DNA from: an uncultured cyanobacterium
Lineage (GTDB): Bacteria; Cyanobacteriota; Vampirovibrionia; Gastranaerophilales; Gastranaerophilaceae
Length of the DNA: 18,763 nt
NCBI GenBank assembly: GCA_902495705.1
Contig: CABUXT010000036.1
Location: 1-18,763 of the forward strand
Reading direction: 5' to 3'
This document shows, piece by piece, positions 14,106 through 18,763 of the stretch (position 1 is the first letter of the stretch; every line of letters starts with the position of its first letter). The notes below the pieces were generated by a model. It had not been told where the DNA came from and searched no databases. It saw nothing but the letters and a program-made list of their open reading frames with translations. The translations under genes were made by a program, and so were the position numbers.

Positions 14106-14943
14106 AACATTTTTATTATCATTTTTAATATTTTCAACAATCGCCATGCCTGCTGTGGCGATTGACCTTGATATGTCTGTAGATGAAGAAATTAAGAAAA
14201 AATATGACACATCAAAAATCCAATATGATATGCCAAGCTTGCCAAAAGTTAATTCAACAACAGGCTCAAACAATTCATCTTACTCATCTACAGCAACCAC
14301 TGTTCCAAAGACCTCTCCAACATATATAACAACGGTTCCGAGTGTAACTGCAGTTGATAAATCTTCAGCGATAAAAATTCCTGCGTGGACAACATTCAAA
14401 GCAAAATCCAATCAACAAATCACGGATAGAATGGCTAAAGGTACAAAAATTTCATTTACGACAACTGAAAACGTGTACAAAAAATATATTACTATTCCAT
14501 CAGGAACTAAGCTTTACGGAACAATTACAAATTCTCACGCCCCACAAAATACAGGCAATGGCGGACTTGTTGAAATAAAAATCACAAATATGACCTACAA
14601 AGGTAAAACTTATGCGCTTGATGGAAAAATCACCAAAGCAAACTCAAAGAAAATATTTTTTAACAACATAAAAGGGAAACGCCAATATATCGCAGGCATG
14701 GGTAAACAAATTGATAAAGGGGAAGCTTTTTACCAAAAAACTCGCAAAACAACATCAAAAATGTCAAATAACCCAATACTTGTAATACTTTCACCGATTC
14801 CGACAATTGTGGGTATGGCAGGATATTCAGTATGCACGGTTTTATCCCCAATCACAGCAATAACAACAAAAGGCGGACATTTGACAATTCCAACAGGCAG
14901 CAGTTTTGAAATAAAACTTTTAGAACCGGCTTACGTTTATTAG
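14089..14943 (+). CDS. Secreted or periplasmic protein of unknown function
   Basis: A 284-residue protein with a clear signal peptide: basic start 'MNNKLK', hydrophobic core 'FLLSFLIFSTIAM', and likely cleavage after 'PAVA'. A Ser/Thr-rich linker (about 50-90) precedes a globular domain with two 'IP.GT/S' segments ('ITIPSGTKLYGTITN' and 'LTIPTGSSFEIKLLEP'). Such segments occur in beta-rich outer-membrane-associated proteins, including the VirB10/TrbI type, but I cannot assign it there. A hydrophobic stretch near 228-260 may contact the membrane. The ATG at 14089 is chosen over an earlier in-frame ATG at 14035 because it gives a proper signal peptide. It overlaps the DUF805-like gene. Confidence 0.7.
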   Translation: MNNKLKTFLLSFLIFSTIAMPAVAIDLDMSVDEEIKKKYDTSKIQYDMPSLPKVNSTTGSNNSSYSSTATTVPKTSPTYITTVPSVTAVDKSSAIKIPAWTTFKAKSNQQITDRMAKGTKISFTTTENVYKKYITIPSGTKLYGTITNSHAPQNTGNGGLVEIKITNMTYKGKTYALDGKITKANSKKIFFNNIKGKRQYIAGMGKQIDKGEAFYQKTRKTTSKMSNNPILVILSPIPTIVGMAGYSVCTVLSPITAITTKGGHLTIPTGSSFEIKLLEPAYVY

Positions 14944-14977
14944 GCAAAAAATAATATTCACATGTTTTACACTGAAT

Positions 14978-15970
14978 ATGCAAATATATTCAATACATCA
15001 AAGCAACTCTTCTCAATACAAAACCCAACCCAAAAGTCTCCATTTCAAGGGATATACCTCTGAATTTGGCAAGGAACTAAAAACAGTAATTCAACGTGGA
15101 CAAGCAAATGAGACAGAACAAATAAATCTTGTCGAACAATTACGCAAAATATTGGCTAGCCTAACTCCTGACAAACAACTGGGTGAAGGTGCTCACGGAA
15201 TCGTTTATAAAATCGATGATGATTTTTGCTTGAAAGTTCCTCGTGGCAACGTGCCAGTTGTAGACAAATTGTTAGAAATTCCTTCTAACATCTTTAAAAC
15301 TCTCAAAAATTATTATGGAAACGCTGTTGCAAAATTCAATGATGTAACAATTATGAAAAATGTTTCATCAGGCGGAGAACATATTCCTGTCGGTATTCCT
15401 GAAAATGTTGCAATCAAAAACATTCACGCTGATAATATGGCATACTATGAGATGTTCGCTCTTCCTCGAATTGCCGATATGCCACAGAAAAGTTTTGACG
15501 AAGTCGCAAAAGATTGTGCCGAATTAAATAAACTTGGTGACGGCAAATATACATATAAATTTGATTATAGAAATCCAAATAACTTTGTAATAGTCGGAGA
15601 TTCAATCAGAACAACTGATGATATAGAAAGAAGATTTGGCAACCGCCCAAATTCTATTGCTGATTTGTTAAACGTATTTATTAATACAACATTCTTAAAT
15701 TGCCGAGCAAACTATAGTTCAATCGGTGAACCTCTGCGCAGAAATTTAATGGAAAAAATTATACTTGCCGGCATGAAAAACGATTTACCACTAACATCTG
15801 GTCTTGGGTCAGATGAAATTTTGTGGTACACAATTGCAGATGATTTGTGTAAATTAAAAACTCCGACAAATGAAATTATGAAAAAGCTGACAGAGTTAAA
15901 AACTGTTCCTGATGCGGAAAAACGAATAGAATTAACAAAAGAATACCTTGGAAAAATAATGAAAGACTAA
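14978..15970 (+). CDS. Protein kinase-like protein
   Basis: A 330-residue protein with the key landmarks of the eukaryotic-like kinase fold. A glycine loop 'LGEGAHGIVYKI' lies at 68-79, and Lys86 in 'CLKV' is the likely ATP-binding lysine. Asp186 and Asn191 in 'FDYRNPNN' match the spacing of the catalytic loop (D....N), and Asp204 lies 13 residues after Asn191, where the DFG aspartate is expected. The HRD histidine/arginine and the DFG phenylalanine/glycine are not conserved, as in small or effector kinases. The first 25 residues are polar and end in 'LHFKGY'; no signal peptide or membrane segment is seen. Substrate unknown. No Shine-Dalgarno sequence is visible. Its stop overlaps that of the convergent XRE gene. 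Confidence 0.7.
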   Translation: MQIYSIHQSNSSQYKTQPKSLHFKGYTSEFGKELKTVIQRGQANETEQINLVEQLRKILASLTPDKQLGEGAHGIVYKIDDDFCLKVPRGNVPVVDKLLEIPSNIFKTLKNYYGNAVAKFNDVTIMKNVSSGGEHIPVGIPENVAIKNIHADNMAYYEMFALPRIADMPQKSFDEVAKDCAELNKLGDGKYTYKFDYRNPNNFVIVGDSIRTTDDIERRFGNRPNSIADLLNVFINTTFLNCRANYSSIGEPLRRNLMEKIILAGMKNDLPLTSGLGSDEILWYTIADDLCKLKTPTNEIMKKLTELKTVPDAEKRIELTKEYLGKIMKD

Positions 15971-16284
15971 ATTTTTAAGACTCTTGCAAGTCTCAAAAGT
16001 CTTTGCTTGTCTTGAATATTCAAAGAATCGAATATTTCAACGATTTCACTGCGCATATTTTCATCTGTTTCTATATGTTTGTAATCAAAAAAATCTTCAA
16101 GACTTATTCCCAGTTTTGTTGCGATTTTATCTAAATTAGAAAGTAGTGGGAAATTTTTACCGGATTCAATTTTACTGATAGATTGAGGTTCAATACCAGC
16201 AATTTCAGCCATTTTGTCCTGCGTATAGCCAAACTTTTTTCTTATTTCTTTAAATCTTTTTCCAAAAACTTCTTTTGTATTCAT
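15967..16284 (-). CDS. XRE-family transcriptional regulator with C-terminal extension
   Basis: A 105-residue protein. The N-terminal Cro/CI helix-turn-helix reads 'FKEIRKKFGYTQDKMAEIAGIEPQSISKIESGKNFPLLSNLDKIATKLGISLEDFF' in its core positions. A helical C-terminal extension of about 40 residues ('MRSEIVEIFDSL' and 'KQRLLRLARVL') could mediate dimerisation. The ATG at 16284 has AGAGG 4 nt upstream; in-frame TTG codons further upstream are not needed. It converges with the kinase-like gene, their stops sharing 4 bp, and diverges from the prepilin-like gene at 16416. Confidence 0.85.
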   Translation of the reverse strand: MNTKEVFGKRFKEIRKKFGYTQDKMAEIAGIEPQSISKIESGKNFPLLSNLDKIATKLGISLEDFFDYKHIETDENMRSEIVEIFDSLNIQDKQRLLRLARVLKI

Positions 16285-16348
16285 ATATCCTCTCAACAAA
16301 ATGTATCAATTATTTGTTAATAAATTAATATATTTATAGGTTAGTTTA

Positions 16349-16391
16349 TTGAAATTTTGAACGTTTGAATATAATATATAAATGTTATACT
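16349..16391 (+). promoter_or_regulatory. Candidate promoter(s) of the second prepilin-like gene
   Basis: A consensus -10 box TATAAT lies at 16370-16375 with TTGAAA at 16349-16354 (15-nt spacer). A second, TATACT, lies at 16386-16391 with TTGAAT at 16365-16370 (also 15 nt). Both spacers are shorter than ideal. Either would give a leader carrying GGAG (16401-16404). Confidence 0.4.
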
Positions 16392-16415
16392 TTATTTTTT
16401 GGAGCTTTTGAACTT

Positions 16416-17234
16416 ATGAATAAAAAATTTTGTGCTACAAACGCAGATACACTACCAACAAAGGTGAATTTTTGGTTTAAATTGGCAGAAAATGCAACGC
16501 ACGTAAACTTACCACTAACTATAGCAAGACTTGGATTCACCCTTGCTGAAGTTTTAATCACCCTTGGTGTAATTGGTGTCGTCGCAGCTATGACAATTCC
16601 GACATTGATGAGTGCGTATAATAGACATGTCGTAGAAACAAGACTATATAAAATCCATTCTACATTTATGCAAGGTATAAGAATGGCTCAGGCTAATTCT
16701 GATTCAAATTTCACAGTGCAAAACCCAACAACCGGCAAAGAAGATGTAAACGGATTTTCTTGGGAGAACAGTAAACTTGTTTTTGATGAATATTTTGCAC
16801 CGGTTTTCAAAATTTCTCACACTTATCCAAAAGGCACACGTTTTAACGTCTATTCGACTGACCGTACAACAAAGGTTGATGGCGGAGGAGGTACTCAAAC
16901 GACTTATCACATTGCCCTTATAGATGGAACAGTTTTAGGGTTCACTAAAGTTGGAGGTCAAAATACCAGATTTTATTTAGATATTACGATAAATCCAACA
17001 AATAAGAAACTCATTTCAGGTAAGGATACTTTTTTCATCGCATATCAAGATGATGGATATGGAAATTTTAAAATTTATAACCCTTATACGAGGTATAGCG
17101 ATGAAAAGCTCAAAGAATATTGTACCTCTCATACGAACAGACCTGCTCTTGCAATTTATCCATCTGCTTTTTGTACAGCTTTAATTGTAAAAAACAATTT
17201 CAAAATTCCATCTGACTATCCTATCAAATTCTAA
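16416..17234 (+). CDS. Type IV prepilin-like protein with degenerate duplicated cleavage motif
   Basis: A 273-residue protein with a prepilin N-terminus: 'GFTLAEVLITLG' at 40-51 followed by 'VIGVVAAMTIP' forms the cleavage site and hydrophobic helix. Exactly 20 residues before it, 'FKLAE' (21-25) is a decayed copy of the same motif, and the stretch between ('NATHVNLPLTIARL') matches that of the prepilin-like protein at 7752. The leader is unusually long (40 residues). The C-terminal domain is globular, with two cysteines and 'NPYTRYSDEKLKEYC'. The ATG at 16416 has GGAG 11 nt upstream; an upstream in-frame TTG at 16365 is less likely, as it overlaps a consensus -10 box. Confidence 0.8.
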   Translation: MNKKFCATNADTLPTKVNFWFKLAENATHVNLPLTIARLGFTLAEVLITLGVIGVVAAMTIPTLMSAYNRHVVETRLYKIHSTFMQGIRMAQANSDSNFTVQNPTTGKEDVNGFSWENSKLVFDEYFAPVFKISHTYPKGTRFNVYSTDRTTKVDGGGGTQTTYHIALIDGTVLGFTKVGGQNTRFYLDITINPTNKKLISGKDTFFIAYQDDGYGNFKIYNPYTRYSDEKLKEYCTSHTNRPALAIYPSAFCTALIVKNNFKIPSDYPIKF

Positions 17235-17244
17235 ATTGTTATAG

Positions 17245-17256
17245 TATAATCAATTT
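17245..17256 (+). promoter_or_regulatory. Candidate -10 box for leaderless mnmE transcription
   Basis: A consensus TATAAT lies at 17245-17250, six bases before the mnmE ATG, which would place the transcript start at or next to the A of the start codon. No Shine-Dalgarno sequence and no good -35 box are seen. Confidence 0.45.
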
Positions 17257-18603
17257 ATGAATATTAATCAGGAATTTGAAACAATAGCTGCAATATCAAC
17301 ACCACTAGGAACAGGCGGTGTTGGGGTCATCAGGATTTCAGGTGACAAAAGTTTTGATATCGCAAAAAAAATAACGAATAAAGACAATTTCCCTGTTGGC
17401 AAAATTTGTCACGGCTGGGTTGTAGATGGAAATACAAAAGTGGACGAAGTTGTTATTCTACCGTTCAAAAATCCAAACAGCTACACAGGAGAAGACGTCA
17501 TAGAAATTCAATGTCATGGCGGAGTCAATGTCGTACGTAACATTCTTGATATCGTATTAAAAAACGGTGCGAGAATGGCAGAACGCGGAGAATTTACCAA
17601 ACGTGCATTTTTAAACAAAAAACTTGATCTTTCGCAAGCTGAAGCCGTTGATGATTTGATTCACGCTAAAACCTCAAATTTTGCAATCCAATCTGCTAAA
17701 AATTTGTCAGGCGTTTTGGCTACAAAAATCAATGAAATAAAAGGCGAAATTTTTGAAACAGCGTCGAGAATTGTTGCTGGAATTGATTTTCCTGAAGACG
17801 TCACAGAACCTGAATATTCATATTTGATTGACAGATTTACACATTCAATTTCTGAAATCGACAAAATTTTAGCTTGCGCCAAATCATCTGACATTTTGCG
17901 TCAAGGAGTAAAGGTCGCAATTGTCGGCAGACCAAATGTCGGCAAATCTTCCCTATTCAACGCGTTATTAAACCTTGATAGGGCAATTGTAACAGATATC
18001 GCAGGCACAACAAGAGATATCATCAAAGAAAACCTTGACCTTGGGGTTGCTGTCACATTGATTGACACTGCCGGAATCAGAGAAGATAAAAATATAGATA
18101 AAGTTGAAGAAATCGGAATTGAATATTCAAAACAGTCAGCTCAAGATGCCGATTTGAACCTATTTTTATACGATTCATCAATAGGTATGACAGATGATGA
18201 TTATGAAATTTATAACATCATAAAAGACAAAACACACATTGTTGTTGCCAATAAAATAGACTTGATTAATGATGAATTTTGCGAAATTCTACCAAATACC
18301 GCAAAACTTTCTACAGTTTCAAAAGACGGTTTGGAAGATTTGAAAGACAAAATGAAAAATATTATTTGTAATTTTTCTCTTGATGAGACAGAATTTATCA
18401 CAAACAAACGCCAACAACATTGCTTATCAAGATGCAAAGAAAGTCTTGAACGCGCCCTAATTGCTGCACGAGCAAACGAATTGCAAGATATGATTTATAT
18501 TGATTTAAAGGCATCATTACTTGCTCTTGATGAAATCACCGGTGAAGTCATAACAGATGATATCTTAAACAACATCTTCGACCACTTTTGCATTGGCAAG
18601 TAG
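17257..18603 (+). CDS. mnmE: tRNA modification GTPase MnmE (TrmE)
   Basis: The 448-residue GTPase that, with MnmG, adds the carboxymethylaminomethyl group to uridine 34 of certain tRNAs, using GTP and a methylene-tetrahydrofolate-derived carbon. The N-terminal folate-binding domain shows 'DTIAAISTP'-like 'ETIAAISTPLGTGGVGVIRISG' features (8-29), then 'SYTGEDVIEI.CHGG' (75-89) and 'ERGEFTKRAFLN' (109-110 region). The inserted G domain has G1 'GRPNVGKS' at 214-221, G2 'TDIAGTTRD' at 236-244, G3 'DTAG' at 260-263 and G4 'NKID' at 322-325. The C-terminus ends in 'FCIGK', the conserved motif with the catalytic cysteine. Complete and normal in length. It starts 22 nt after the prepilin-like gene. 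Confidence 0.97.
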   Translation: MNINQEFETIAAISTPLGTGGVGVIRISGDKSFDIAKKITNKDNFPVGKICHGWVVDGNTKVDEVVILPFKNPNSYTGEDVIEIQCHGGVNVVRNILDIVLKNGARMAERGEFTKRAFLNKKLDLSQAEAVDDLIHAKTSNFAIQSAKNLSGVLATKINEIKGEIFETASRIVAGIDFPEDVTEPEYSYLIDRFTHSISEIDKILACAKSSDILRQGVKVAIVGRPNVGKSSLFNALLNLDRAIVTDIAGTTRDIIKENLDLGVAVTLIDTAGIREDKNIDKVEEIGIEYSKQSAQDADLNLFLYDSSIGMTDDDYEIYNIIKDKTHIVVANKIDLINDEFCEILPNTAKLSTVSKDGLEDLKDKMKNIICNFSLDETEFITNKRQQHCLSRCKESLERALIAARANELQDMIYIDLKASLLALDEITGEVITDDILNNIFDHFCIGK

Positions 18604-18763
18604 GGGCAAATAGGTCTTTAGCCGTCATTCTGAATTTATTTCGGAATCTCAAATATAACACTAAGGTCAACAATCCGACAATAGCCATAAGTGAACAATC
18701 AAACAAAACGAGTAAACTACAAAAGCCGAATTTGTTTGAGGAACGAAGTGACGAGTTATTCGG
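18604..18763. repeat. Intergenic region with repeat elements at the window end
   Basis: No gene is seen after mnmE. ATTCTGAA/TTCGGAAT (18627-18634, 18640-18647) is a hairpin related to the one at 8992-9012, with one arm changed to a G-U pair. CCGAAT (18726-18731) and ATTCGG (18758-18763) form an inverted repeat that reaches the window edge, enclosing 'GAGGAACGAAGTGACGAG', which resembles the left part of the element at 8859. The last repeat is probably cut by the window end. Confidence 0.5.

Noticed and set aside
16365..16415. TTG start for the second prepilin-like protein
   Set aside because: The codon overlaps a consensus -10 region and has no Shine-Dalgarno sequence; the ATG at 16416 is preceded by GGAG.
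1..18763. tRNA or rRNA genes, CRISPR array, insertion sequence, prophage
   Set aside because: No cloverleaf, rRNA-like stretch, spaced direct repeats, transposase or integrase was seen on either strand when reading by eye; a covariance-model scan was not possible.

Overview
The window looks like a piece of an AT-rich bacterial chromosome, most probably a gut-associated non-photosynthetic cyanobacterial relative (Vampirovibrionia/Melainabacteria, order Gastranaerophilales). That placement is an inference. It rests on the low GC content, the two type IV prepilin-like proteins with the 'GFTLAEVLITLG..GVVAA' N-terminus as I recall it from that group, and a kinase-like protein with an N-terminal 'FKG' motif. 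No rRNA or marker gene here settles it.

Layout. At 1-575 are the tail of an ABC exporter and a coupled regulator fusing an XRE-type and a LuxR-type helix-turn-helix. At 606-7620 is a minus-strand type I restriction-modification operon in the order hsdM, unknown gene, hsdS, hsdR, followed by a frameshifted winged-helix gene. The unknown gene between hsdM and hsdS resembles a class III nucleotide cyclase domain and is the most interesting item in the window. At 7752-8851 a prepilin-like gene and a small XRE regulator diverge from an inverted repeat. At 8852-9157 is a cluster of three palindromic intergenic repeats.

At 9154-11554 are a DUF805-type membrane protein and rmuC (minus strand). At 11639-12140 a restriction-controller-like XRE gene diverges from a small ORF across a set of TGCCA half-sites. 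A 10-bp sequence from those half-sites recurs upstream of hsdM in the same orientation relative to the downstream gene, suggesting but not proving that this regulator also controls the restriction operon 4 kb away. At 12231-13604 is the glutamate synthase small subunit, closed by a good terminator.

At 13662-14943 a DUF805-like membrane protein overlaps a secreted protein. At 14978-16284 a kinase-fold protein and an XRE regulator meet tail to tail with overlapping stop codons. At 16416-18603 are a second prepilin-like gene and mnmE, which may be read from a leaderless mRNA. The window ends in intergenic repeats of the same families as those near 8.9-9.0 kb.

Functionally the window mixes housekeeping genes (gltD, rmuC, mnmE) with an accessory defence operon that looks acquired: it is compact, very AT-rich by eye, and carries a degraded gene at its end. 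I saw no tRNA, rRNA, CRISPR array or insertion sequence.
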